Source of the DNA: Chromera velia
Lineage: Eukaryota > Sar > Chromeraceae
Direction of reading: 5' to 3'
Length of the DNA: 27,827 nt
Assembly (NCBI GenBank): GCA_018398765.1
Contig: JAHBMJ010001657.1
Coordinates: 1-27,827, forward strand
A model generated the notes under the pieces. It did not search any database, had not been told where the DNA came from, and saw nothing but the letters and a program-made list of their open reading frames with translations. This document shows, piece after piece, positions 10,858 to 20,597 of the stretch. Each line of letters begins with the position of its first letter. Position 1 is the first letter of the stretch. Position numbers and translations under genes: made by a program.

Positions 10858-13800
10858 AGAAAAGTTGAGGCCAACCTCAAATTCTTCGAGACTTTGACCT
10901 CTCTCTTTCGCTCTCCTTCCTTCCTCTTCTGTATGCACGCATGCCTTTCCTTCCTCGGATTCCCCCCAAAGTGACGGTCCGAGCGAATGCTTGCTGACCG
11001 GCCGCTCGAGGGAGAAGAGGCAGAAAGTGCCGCCTTATCTTCCTCTCTTCTCTTCGTTCTGCGCCTTTGGTCGTCTCCCTGCTGCCTTCATTGTGCAATC
11101 AATCTAGAAGTGTGGATGCGTTTTTTGAGCTCTCCCTGCTGCCTTCATTGTGCAATCAATCTAGAAGTGTCGATGCGTTTTTTGAACTCTCCCTGCTGCC
11201 TTCATTGTGCAATCAATCTAGAAGTGTCGATGCGTTTTTTGAACAAGACGGAAAAGCAGCAAGTGTAAGAGAAAAAGAAGAAAAACCATTCTGCGCGCTG
11301 CTTAATTTCAAATTTCGTGGATGGATGCAGGAGGCCTCCATGCCCTTTTCACATGAGGAGAATGAGAACGAGGAGGTTGTGAGAAAGTTGGACGAAAAAG
11401 AAAAAGGAGGGAGACGAGGGAGGAAAAGAGGGAGAAGGGAGGGTGACGCTGCAAGAGACCAGGAACCCCTCCCCCCTCCTCAAGACGAACCGAAGCGGTC
11501 TGCGGGCTTCCTGGAGTCTCTTCGTGAAGGGGTAGACGAGGAGGGAGAACGGAAGAAAGCTCCGAAGGAGAAAAGACGAAAACTCCTTAAAGCGGACGGT
11601 CAGTCAGCCTGGTTTTTTGCCCTCCGTTATTGAAATATCTTTCCTTCATGTTTCTCTTTCGAGCGCCTTTGAGTCCAATCAGTCAGTCTGCTGACACATC
11701 GATCACTGTTTGTTTGTTTGTTTCGTCATTGGTTTCGAAAACCCGTTGTTCCTTTTTGACGATTTTCTCTCGTGATCTTCATTCAATTTCTCTCTCATTA
11801 ATTGTCCCGGAATTTCCTTCCGAGAAATGAGTGACTGCAGCAGAGGCGGAACAGCGAGAGAAGAACAACGAAGGAGGGGAGGAAGAGGAGGAGGGGGAGG
11901 ACTCTCGAGAGGATGGCGAGAGGACTCGACGTCGAAAGGTGAACAAAGGGAGGAGAGAGGGGAGTGTGAAAGAGAGGAAGAGAAGGAATGGGAAATCTTT
12001 TCGCTTTCCTTAAGTTCTTTTGTTTTCTTCCCCTTCCTCAAGCTGACGTGATTCCTTCCTGGGTTTCTTCTTCGAAAGAAAGAATAAAGACAAACATATT
12101 GTGGCCAGCAGTGTGTGCCCTCTGTGCGTTAGCCTTTGCGCCGGAAAGCAGGGAGGTCTCTCTTTTACAGCAATGACAAGGAAGGGACCAGCAGCATCTT
12201 TTGAAAGAAAAAAGTGAGAGCATCATTGTCGTGTGCACGGTTGCAGAATCGGCAGGCGGCAGGTGAAGCTGGCGGTGCGGGCCGTCGGGTGCAGAAGGGC
12301 AACGGGAAGGCCCAAAAGGCCGGTGGGCGAGCAGGAAAGAAGGATGGAGACGGTGAGTGGGTAGACAGAAATACACACAGACATTTTGACAGCAGCATGA
12401 ATGAGTGATCCAAATCTTCATTGTCTTTTATCTTCCTTTCACAAGCTTCTCCCTCTCCGACGCGATTAAAGGCACAAAATTGACTGCATGGTTGCGTTCT
12501 TTCTTTTTTTTTTTTCTTTCCTTTCCTTTCCTTTGCTTCCTCTCGGGCTTCGATTTGTCAGTCCCTCTCTTGATTCATCCTCTCTCGCTCGTGCGCGCTC
12601 TGTCCCTCTCTGGTTTCTGTGTGTGCATCTGTTCCCTCCCTGCAGGGGCTGCGATTGATGATCAACTGGACGACCCAGACCGGAAGGGAGGGGGGACTGC
12701 AGAGGATGTGGATGAGAGCGAGAGGGAAGAAGGAGAGCACTCGGGACACAGCAGGAAGAAGGAAAAGGAACCTCAACTGAAGGTCGGTCAAAGGATTGAA
12801 AGGAAGGGAAAAAGAACCGTTTGATTCCGCCTGTTTGCATATGAGAGATTTTTTTTAAATGAATGAATGAATGAATGAAAGTATTCTCGAGCTTCTCATT
12901 CGTCCCCGCTGAGGGGCCATGAGAATCGTCTGTCCGCCTGCTCTTTTTCTCCGGGTTTGTCTCTCTTTGTTGCACTTCTGATCTATGATCCAGACTGTCC
13001 TCTGAAGACATGTGACGGGGGGGGGTGGGAGCGGTGTGTGTGTTTTTCGCAACAGAAGAGGAAGACGCAAGAGTGGAGCGGCAAGCACGTGGGAGGGTCT
13101 GCATTCATTCAGGCTTCTTTCCTTGTGATTTGATGGATCGATCTGGCTGCCATGCGGTATCTGAGTGACGTTGTTGCCACTGTCTGTGTCTCTGTCTCTG
13201 TCTCTGTCTGGTCCGCAGGCTGCTGACCCGAAGGCCAAAGGAAAAGAGAAGGGGAACGGAAATTCGAAGAGAACGAAACGCACGAGGGAAGCTGCCCTTC
13301 TGATGGCAGAGGCGAATCTTCTGGCCCCCTCCGCTCCCTCCAACGCCAACGAACCTCCAGAGCAGCAACAAGAAATTGAGAAGCCGAGCAAACGCCAGAA
13401 GAAACAAGGAGCGGCCTCGCCTTCTCGTGGAAGGGGAAGGGATGCGAAAGGAGGGGGATTGAAAGGAGGAGACAGAGACGAAAGGGGAAAGAAGCAGAGA
13501 TTTGGTGGTCGGTGCAGCGATGGTGAAGAGAGCGAGGGGGGGGAAGGCGACGAGGAGGATGAGGAGAAAGAGAAAGACAGAGTGTCCAAAGATCTTCGAT
13601 CCCGTGCAGAAAAGAAACCCGCTGCCGCACCCTTCAAGCAGCAGCAGAAGGACCATGTGGGTTCTAGGAGACAGAAAGAAAAAGAGAGGCGGGGCGGTGC
13701 AGCTGCTGCTGCAGCCGCAGCTTCGAGGAGGAAGGAAGAGCACGACAGTCGGGCCACGGCGCGGGGTTCCAATGAGAGTGCCCCGGCTGCTGCTGCCGCC

Positions 13801-16263
13801 GCTGCCGAGGGCACCCCTGAAGCTCTGGATGAATCTCCTGACGCACGCCTCCAGAGGCGGGAAGCCCTCGAGCCGACGTTCCTGAAAGAGAAGTCGTACA
13901 TGTTCGACGAGAGAATCTTTGCGTTCAGGTCCAACGCGGCCGGCGACTTCTTTGAGGGCAACTACAGTGAGTGAGTAGGCACGCAGGGGAACATTCTGCA
14001 TGCCTTTATTTTTCTGTTTTTTTTTTTTTTTTGGCTCACTTTTCTTCCCCAGGGAAGGACGCTGATTCACTCGGTCGTGCCGCTTCTGAGGGATGATTGC
14101 ATCCAGAATTCTTGTGGTGAATCTCGACTGTGTTGAGGAGAAATACCGACGACTTTTTTTCGTCTGTCTCATCACAAGCTCATCAGTTTACTCCCTCTGG
14201 ATGCTGACTGTTCGTTGTGTCAATTCACCGCAAATGAATCACTAATGAATGGTGTCTTCTTTGAAGAATGCGTCAGCGAACAAATCCGTGAGACAAAACT
14301 CTGTCTGGTCTCTCATCGCGTACGTCCGCCCCCCCCCCCCNNNNNNNNNNNNNNNNNNNNNNNNNNNNNNNNNNNNNNNNNNNNNNNNNNNNNNNNNNNN
14401 NNNNNNNNNNNNNNNNNNNNNNNNNNNNNNNNNNNTGTTTCCGTAAGTTGCTTTGAGCCGTCATTCTCTTGTGCCATCTTTCGCCCTGTCTCGTTCACGT
14501 GTGTAAGGAAGAGAGAGGGGCTGTGCACGTTTCTTTGTTTGCTCGTTTGTTCATGTCGTCCTGCAGCCCGGCTGGTCCTTCCCCAAAAAGATCTCCGATT
14601 CTCCAAACCCTCCGCGGACGTGATGCCCGCAGGCGCGGAGGCAAACTTCGAGGTGGGTGGCTCTGTCTGTATGGAAACAGAGAGAGAGCATGGAATGAAT
14701 TCTGGGTGGGTGGGTGTGGACGCATGGATAGATGAAGAGGGGCTTCCACCGAATGCAATATAAAGAACACTCATTTGCGACAGAGAGACGCTGGTCTTTG
14801 CCATGTAGTCTGTATGTCTGGGAAAGGGAAGCAGAAGGCAGAGAGAGAAAAGAAGAGACAATACACTCGCTTTGTCGGAGGAAAAATACACTTGCTGGCG
14901 GTTCGTCGAGTTGGTGACCGTCCGTTTCCGTTCTTCGAGACCATTCAGTTCAAAGCATGGCTGCGTCTCAATCTCATTCCCTCTTGTCCTTCTAAGTTGA
15001 CTTCTCTCCGTCCTGCCCGAGACTGCAGCTGGCCTGTTCGCATGACGCCACCGACTTCTGCAGCCTGGTGTTGCGACTGCCGGGAGGGATGAAGAAGAAC
15101 GAGGACGCCAGTCAGGAGAAGAGAATTGTGCGTTTTTTGCGTCTCATACCTTGCAAGGGAGAAGGAAGGCTCTTTGAAGGGGCACGTGTTGAAAGAGAAC
15201 GCCAAAGCAAGCATGTGAAAGGGAATTGGTATCCAATCTGCTCCCCTGCCACCCACCCCACCTTTGTGTGTGAGTTTTCTTGTGCTTGTGTCCAAGAGAA
15301 AGAAGACTGATCCCTCTCATCCATTCTGGTTTCATTGAAACGACTGTAGTTCTCACTGACCTGCCAGTGTAGCTGTGGGTTTCCGTCATCGCAAAGGGAG
15401 GGGGATTGTTTGGTATCTGCGTGACGATCTATGCTGCCGGTGTGTTGCTCCCTTCCTCCCTCAACTCTCTTTCCATTCTGCAGTTTCTGGATGTGATGCG
15501 GGGAGAGGGGAGGTGTCTCGAAGTGGTCGTCGCTGGGCGTCGGCACGTTCTCTCCAAAGGTCAGCTCGTGTCATGAGAAGGTTGAGTGAGAATGGCTGGA
15601 AGGAAGGGAGGTCTTTTTTTCTATGCAAACGTGACTACAGCTTTTCTTTGTGCGTCTCTCAAGTGACTGATGTGTATTTGAGTTGATACTCTTTTGATTC
15701 GCCCTTGCCTTCCTCTTTTCTATGTAAGTACCTTACGGCGCCCTGTTGCGGTCTCTTTCCCCTCTTCTCTCTCCTCTGATCGATCTGCAGGCCAGCAGGC
15801 ACTAATCCCCCCCCGACACACGTACACACTGGAGAACCTGTCCAGAAGGTCATCCGGATAGTTTACTTGGCAATTTGGGTCTTCGTTGGACGAACGTTCC
15901 TCTTCTCATTGCTCTCTTCTGTTCTGATTTGCTGTTTTCTCGTGCTCTGTACTTAAGCTGACTGATCGGTTGACCACACTGTAGGAGGAGGTGTCTGCTC
16001 TGCTTGAAGCGTTCGTTGCTGTGGCAGGGGAGAGAGATGCAAGTTCCGTACGGCCCTCTTTGTGTCTCGGAGAGGGCCTTTGCCAGGTGCGGCAAGTTGT
16101 GCATGCTGTCTGCTTGCGAGACAAGGCAAATAGAAGTTTATGCATCGATCGCTGACTTTGTTGCAACTTCCGTGGCATGCGTTGCTTCAGCTGCGTGCTC
16201 CTCGTGAGTGGCTGTGTTCGTTCTGTCGAGACTCTCTCCCTCCCTCCCTCCCTCCCTCCCTCC

Positions 16264-16303
<40 letters not shown>

Positions 16304-16340
16304 CTCTGTGTGTGTGTGTGTGTGTGTCTGTGTGTGTATA

Positions 16341-16385
<45 letters not shown>

Positions 16386-16479
16386 AGAAGTGGACGTCCT
16401 GCTGTACATCGTCCACGAGCCCCGAGAGGCCTCTGCAGGCTCTGAGCGGCAGCCCGGAAGCCGGGATCCCGAGGTCTAG
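4044..16479 (+). CDS. CENP-C/Mif2-like kinetochore protein: long disordered chain with C-terminal cupin (17 exons)
   Basis: CENP-C/Mif2 links CENP-A nucleosomes to the outer kinetochore and dimerises through a C-terminal cupin. My exons are 4044-4098, 4240-5975, 6405-7451, 7891-7970, 8232-9400, 9800-9940, 10178-10689, 11331-11598, 11841-11938, 12247-12352, 12646-12782, 13219-13966, 14567-14652, 15029-15127, 15484-15559, 15791-15848 and 16386-16479 (TAG). Every junction keeps phase, giving 2169 residues. Residues 1 to about 2030 are low complexity: Ser/Pro/Gly-rich, acidic runs, a KPRAKPKAKP-type basic stretch, an AT-hook-like RRGRKRGRR, and poly-Ala blocks. The last about 110 residues form the cupin. 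Uncertain points: the donor at 9940, a possible stop if exon 12 is read through (TGA near 13974), an alternative short exon at 14053, and the gap at 14341. I do not see a canonical CENP-C motif (R-rich then P..YW). The start ATG at 4044 sits in AGCAATGG. Other cupin proteins remain possible. Confidence 0.6.
7502..7643. repeat. (GA)n-(GT)n microsatellite in intron 3
   Basis: About 95 bp of GA dinucleotides with a few GGGA interruptions pass into about 30 bp of GT. It begins about 50 bp after the donor at 7451 of the CENP-C-like gene. The purine strand is the sense strand here. Confidence 0.95.
10832..10857. repeat. (GA)n microsatellite
   Basis: A short, nearly perfect GA dinucleotide run inside the intron 10690-11330 of the CENP-C-like gene, upstream of the 57-bp tandem repeat in the same intron. 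Confidence 0.9.
11074..11244. repeat. 57-bp tandem repeat, 3 copies, carrying acceptor-like ends
   Basis: Three copies of a 57-bp unit differ at only one or two bases. Each begins with a pyrimidine-rich stretch (CTCCCTGCTGCCTTCATTG) and contains CAATCTAG, resembling a 3' splice site. The unit is a multiple of three and is open in the same frame as the next coding exon (11331), where it would read SLLPSLCNQSRSVDAFFEL three times. No acceptor of the right phase joins it to the previous exon (donor at 10689, phase 0), so I place it in the intron, but a skipped or alternative exon is possible. Confidence 0.9.
12858..12879. repeat. (GAAT)n microsatellite
   Basis: Five tandem GAAT/TGAA units in the intron between the exons ending at 12782 and starting at 13219 of the CENP-C-like gene. 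Confidence 0.85.
14341..14435. other. Assembly gap (95 N)
   Basis: Ninety-five undetermined bases follow a poly-C run (14329-14340). The gap lies between the exon ending at 13966 and the exon starting at 14567 of the CENP-C-like gene. A missing small exon there cannot be excluded; the direct splice is in phase without one. Confidence 0.99.
14567..16479 (+). other. Exons encoding the CENP-C-type cupin domain
   Basis: Five small exons encode a compact beta-rich domain at the end of the large protein. In order they give: RLVLPQKDLRFSKPSADV; DATDFCSLVLRLPGG; FLDVMRGEGRCLEVVVAG then RRHVLSKG; QQALIPPRHTYTLENLSRR; and EVDVLLYIVHEPRE. The order 'short strand ending LPGG, a V/L-rich strand pair, SKG, IPP.HTYTLENLS, hydrophobic last strand' matches the CENP-C/Mif2 cupin (family pattern: glycine turn, then P.GN.Y.I.N, then a hydrophobic strand). 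The usual N in P.GN.Y is H here (PPRHTYTLEN). No metal-binding His triad is evident, as expected for this non-enzymatic cupin. Stop TAG at 16477-16479. Confidence 0.65.
16235..16382. repeat. (TCCC)n-(TC)n-(TG)n compound microsatellite acting as the tract before a 3' splice site
   Basis: About 150 bp of TCCC, then TC, then TG repeats run right up to the acceptor TGTGTGCAG at 16385 of the last CENP-C-like exon. The repeat therefore supplies the whole pyrimidine tract and most of the acceptor of that intron. Confidence 0.95.
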
Positions 16480-16899
16480 CTGCATGCATCTTCTCTTCTT
16501 TCGTTCGGATGCATGCATGGGGATGGGGTGCATGCAGGGAGGGAAGGGAGGGTGCAGGGAGGCAGGGGAGGTCGGGGGGGGGAAGCTGTGTGACTCCTCG
16601 AGGAATTCCGTGCTTGCCTCTTCTTTTTGTGCGCGTGGGGAAGGGAGGATGGGTTTTCTGGAGGGGGGCTGGAGGAACTGAATGTGCAAAGACAGAAAAA
16701 CGGCGGAAATTTCTTTGTCAACGGGACTCTTATCTATCGTCCAGGGTTGAGTGAAGCTCTGCATGTCTGTGCACATTTATTTGAGAAGATGGGTGCTTCG
16801 GGGAGGCACGACGGTTGGTCTCGGTTGCAGGGAGGATTTTCTTCCCATCTTCCTTTCCTTTTTCTTCTTATCTTCCTTTCTTTTTTCTTCACGCCTCAG

Positions 16900-16938
<39 letters not shown>

Positions 16939-17849
16939 AAGGTTGCCCCCAGAAGCCTCCACACTTCATTCCTCCCTCCTGCCTCGGATTCTTCCACGCT
17001 CTGAAACAGATAGGAAGAGGCCCCGAATGACAGATTTTGCGTGCTCCTTCGGGTCTCTGCTGAAAGTCAACTTGTATATTTTCTTCCTTTTTTCCTTCCT
17101 TCCTTTCTCTCTTCCTCTTCTCTTCGCTCGAAAGAAACAGGGGGGGGCATCGATTGGGGGGCTCTCACCCCTGTCTGTAAATATTCTTTCGCTTTCCTCT
17201 GTCTGTGCAATAGTTCCGGTCCCCGTTTCGGGCTCTCGCTGCTTCATTTGGGGTCTTCCTCCTCCCTCGGATGGAACAGGGAGAGTATACGGGAAAAATC
17301 CTTCTTTCTTCGAAGTGACAATAGCGAAGAAGAAAGCGAGAGCGTGGGAAGCAGGGAGGCTCGTTCGATCATTGCCTGATTGATGTTACTGTCCTCGCCT
17401 GCTTCTTTTTTTAAAGCCTGCCGGGAATTCACCTTAATTCCGCCCATCCGTCTTTGTACGCACTTAATTTATCTATCCATGGATCCGTCTCTTCGAACAT
17501 TTACTTAAAAAGAAAAACGGCAGTGCTCTGTGAGTTGCTGTCGGATCCGAAGGGGGCATAGTCATTCATTTTTTCATCCACCCATTCTGCTCATCTTGCC
17601 CTCGTTTCTGTTCTCGCTTCTTTCTTATGTCAGCATCTCACTGCCTAGCGCAGTGCCCCCCCGCCCCTTTACCAGAAACTCCAAACACAAACACTTCAAT
17701 TTTCTGCGCCTGGCGCGCCGCCTGGCCTTTGTATACTTCCGGGGCGCAGCGTCGCTTTCTACTAGTACTGCATGCGTGCCGAAGCTTGTGTATCAAAGTT
17801 TCGTTGGTGACTTTAAGTGCTTGATGTTGAAAGTTTCACTGTGAACAGA
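16480..17849. other. Intergenic, pyrimidine-rich; no supported gene
   Basis: This follows the stop of the CENP-C-like gene. It holds paired ATGCATGC motifs (16483-16519), a (GA)n run near 16903-16935 and many C/T-rich stretches like the introns to the left. A weak open stretch with an acidic Ser-rich end (SDNSEEESESVGSREARS, ending at 17379) follows a CAATAG acceptor-like site near 17215; I see no exon to join it to. Part of the region is probably 3' UTR. Confidence 0.6.
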
Positions 17850-18651
17850 CATACTAGCAAACACATTTAATTATATGCCTGCCTAGATGCCTGCATGCTG
17901 GTCCATTCAACTGGATTGAACTGAGAACTGCAAACAACAAATCTAGTAAAAAATATAGAAAACTAAAACCGAATTTTTGTTAATATATAAATAAGTTTAG
18001 TATAAATGCTAGTATAAATGAGTCTTTTAAGTGTCTAGAAATGTGAATGAACCTAGCAATGAACCTCCCTGCATGAACCTAAATACTTTAAAAAAAATGC
18101 AATCAAGATAATATATATTTCTGGTATTATTTTTCAAGAGACCGTCCACGCCTGACTATAGTTTCAAGAGCTAGTTCAAGAGATCGTCTACCTTTGAGGT
18201 ACTAGTTCAGATAATCACTAATAAGCACTGGCTAGAGCACTGATACTACGTTGCGCTGCAATGAGACTGCATAACTTGTAGCATAAGGTAACTTAGAGAA
18301 CCTAGAAGGGAACAAAACAAGAATCGTCACAAGATTCACTGCATGGCAAACAACAAGTTAACACCATTAAGGTAGAATCGTGGTGGATAGAATGATGAAT
18401 CATTAATGATGCCTAATGATGCCAGTGATCGAATCTTCGATCGATTGATAATGACTAGGATAATGATGATTGTCATTGATTGATATTTTATGATATCTAA
18501 AAATAAACAAATTTAGTAGCACGTCGGTTGGAGCTGAGGAACTCACCTAGGAGCTCATTGGAATTTAATATGCTATAGGAATTATATGTGTGTAAAAGCT
18601 GCAGAAAAATGATGTATCACTGCAGCATCAGTAAGGCATTGAATGGAAGAA
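17850..18651. other. AT-rich island, no gene seen
   Basis: Base composition changes abruptly: the line at 17941-18000 has about 10 G or C in 60, and 18001-18060 about 17, against roughly half elsewhere. It contains imperfect direct repeats (TTCAAGAGACCGTC, TTCAAGAGCTAG, TTCAAGAGATCGTC at about 18130-18192) and ATGATGCC repeats near 18405-18424. It directly follows the 3' end of the minus-strand Dus gene and may include its 3' UTR. No ORF of note, and no terminal inverted repeats were found by eye. Confidence 0.7.
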
Positions 18652-19728
18652 TTAGGCGCGAATTTTTTCGAGACAGACATGGGCGATTGTCCGAAAATCT
18701 TCTATGCAAACAGCTTTCTGCAGGTCTTCATACAAGGCGCCATGGTGCTTGAAGTTTCCCAAGTACTTAAATCGTGTTGACTGCCCGTGACCTGACTTTC
18801 CGAGAAACCATCGAAAGTGCGCCCTGATGCATTCCATGTCGAGCTGCCATTTTCCTTCCCTGTCCAGGACTTCACACAAATCAAGGTACTCACCCACAAT
18901 GTCCGCCAACCAACGAGGCTTTCCTTTCTCACTTGTTGAGAATATCGCAGGATTACCCAAAACCCCCTCTGCAGACATTATTCCCTCACAACTGCAGAAA
19001 CGCCGATTCGCCTGTACATCCGCATAAGTCCTCACGTTTCCATTGGCTATGACTGGAATCGTCAGCGCCTCGCGGATAGTCCGAATGGCACCCAGATCCG
19101 CAGGGCCCTGCCGACGGTTTCGTTGCGATCCTCTCTTTCGGCCATGAACTGCCAGACATGCACATCCGGCCTTCTCCAGTCCCTGTGCGAGTTCGATGCT
19201 CTCTTTCGGGAGGTTACACAACCTGATTTTGCAAAACACGGGGACCGTCAAATTCTTCGACAGACTTTCCACCACTGCAAAAACACGGGGCCAATGCTTC
19301 TTGTCAAGCAAGTAAGCCCCAAATAGCCCGTCTTCCGCTCTCTTTTGCGGACAGCCGAGGTTGATGTCAATGGCGTTGCACCTGTCCTCGCACTTCAAAG
19401 CTGCAGCAGTGACGGTGTCTGGATCGTTCCCACACAACTGGATCACCAGGGGCGTATCTTCTGGGTGAGTGTGAAGAACAGAGGGAAGGTAGGAAGGGTC
19501 ATTGACGATGCGGTCTGAGTAGAACATCTCGGTGTACGCCACATCTGCACCATACCTTCGGCAGAGGAGACGGAAAGGAAGATCAGATTGTCCGACCATT
19601 GGAGCGACGACATTCCGGACACGGAAGGGGGGGGCTCGTCTCCTTTGAGCAGGAAGTGGGGGCACACCGAAGAGTTTCTGCAGGAAGACAGCGAGAAAAC
19701 GCCGGGCCCACAAGAGAAATCCCCACAT
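18652..19728 (-). CDS. tRNA-dihydrouridine synthase, Dus1 (16/17) type, single exon
   Basis: Dus enzymes use FMN and NAD(P)H to reduce uridine to dihydrouridine in the tRNA D-loop. The 358-residue product has the TIM-barrel signatures in order: VVAPMVGQSDLPFR (residues 40-53), YTEMFYSDRI (65-74), VIQLCGNDP (95-103), INLGCPQKRA (122-131) with catalytic Cys126, FCKIRL with Lys167, AVHGRKRG with His195, IPVIANGNV (224-232) and IMSAEGVLGNPAIF (250-263) for FMN phosphate. GCPQ.RA..GLFGAYL and MSAEG..NPA point to the eukaryotic Dus1 subgroup. The ATG at 19728 is the first after an in-frame TGA. The N-terminus (GFLLWARRFLAVFLQKLFG) is hydrophobic and could be a membrane or organelle-targeting segment. 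It has no introns, unlike every neighbour. The C-terminal helical tRNA-binding part is present; the length is normal to slightly short for Dus1. Confidence 0.94.
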   Translation of the reverse strand: MWGFLLWARRFLAVFLQKLFGVPPLPAQRRRAPPFRVRNVVAPMVGQSDLPFRLLCRRYGADVAYTEMFYSDRIVNDPSYLPSVLHTHPEDTPLVIQLCGNDPDTVTAAALKCEDRCNAIDINLGCPQKRAEDGLFGAYLLDKKHWPRVFAVVESLSKNLTVPVFCKIRLCNLPKESIELAQGLEKAGCACLAVHGRKRGSQRNRRQGPADLGAIRTIREALTIPVIANGNVRTYADVQANRRFCSCEGIMSAEGVLGNPAIFSTSEKGKPRWLADIVGEYLDLCEVLDREGKWQLDMECIRAHFRWFLGKSGHGQSTRFKYLGNFKHHGALYEDLQKAVCIEDFRTIAHVCLEKIRA

Positions 19729-20597
19729 GATGATGAGGTATATGCGGAAGCGGATACCTTCTCACGGAGACGGAATGCGCAAGTGCATGTCCTCCTCATC
19801 TATTCTCTCAAGGACAAGCATTCTGTCAATTCCATGCAGCATCGCATCCAACATTTCAGTGTGAGAGCGGGATCGAGTCTCGAAGCAGCGAGGTGCCCAA
19901 TTTCAAGTGTTCCGTGCACTCTCAGGGGACCAGGATAATCGATTGAACAGTTTTTTGTGATTGTAACCTCCGTCATACCTCCGTCTACACCATGAACGAA
20001 GCTACCCACCCCAAAAATTAAGACTGTATCGGTTCCATTCACTGCATGGGGGAACTGCCATCCTGCAGGATCTCAGCTGGCACGCGGCCCGAAAAAGGCA
20101 AGTTAGAAAATGATGAAAAAAAGCAGAAAAAACATCAAATTAATCGGATTTGGGCTTCTTTTGGTGGAGAGATGCCGCGGGTAGAGGGTGTGTCACGCGC
20201 GCCCTCCACGGGTGGACACATGCATGCAACGCATGCATAACGCATGCATGCAACTTCAATGATCGTCGATACCTTCATGCATGCGCATTGCTGACTGTAT
20301 AAGAGGCTCATGCAATCCACAAGGGTGCCGCCCTTTTCGGGTCGACTGTTGGTATTGCCCACAGCCCAGAAGCAGGGAAAGACCCTTTGATGGTTAAATG
20401 AACGCGGAGCTGTTCTGTACCAACTCACTGAACAAGACAAGCTGCGAGATGCACCGTAGCAGTTCGAATCTTTTACGTTCGTGAAGAGCTCTGCGGCCTG
20501 TGGCCCGAAGACGACAGAAGGAGGTCAGAGGCCAGCCAGGCCTCTGGGTAGAGAGTTGACTGAAGACCAGAAAGAATCTCAGAGAGTGGCCAGGTCG
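19729..20597. promoter_or_regulatory. Divergent intergenic region with a CATGCATGC cluster
   Basis: This region separates the start of the minus-strand Dus gene from the start of the plus-strand secreted-protein gene. Between 20218 and 20286 four GCATGC-containing palindromes are packed in 70 bp (TGCATGCA at 20221, GCATGCA at 20231, GCATGCATGC at 20242, CATGCATGCGC at 20276). They lie about 320-380 bp upstream of the plus-strand ATG and about 500 bp upstream of the Dus ATG. No TATA box is clear. An 80-codon open stretch on the minus strand (20042-19800) lacks an ATG and I do not regard it as a gene. Confidence 0.5.

Noticed and set aside
12855-13961. Long 368-codon open stretch on the minus strand
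   Set aside because: It is the mirror of the coding exon 13219-13966, whose Ala/Lys/Glu-rich codons leave the opposite strand free of stops. The product is a Ser/Pro/Phe low-complexity run with no recognisable fold.
13967-14096. End of the large gene at the read-through TGA (near 13974) or at a short exon 14053-14096
   Set aside because: Both are possible isoforms, but a strong GTGAGT donor follows 13966 and the cupin exons downstream continue in the same phase, so I prefer one gene ending at 16479.
17041-17379. Open stretch ending in an acidic Ser-rich peptide
   Set aside because: It has no ATG-led first exon and no partner exon in phase. The cupin gene already ends in a stop at 16479.
19800-20042. 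80-codon open stretch on the minus strand upstream of Dus
   Set aside because: It has no ATG, no splice link in phase to the Dus exon, and no recognisable domain.
20440-20485. GTTCGAATC resembling a tRNA T-loop
   Set aside because: No acceptor stem, D-arm or anticodon arm can be folded around it.
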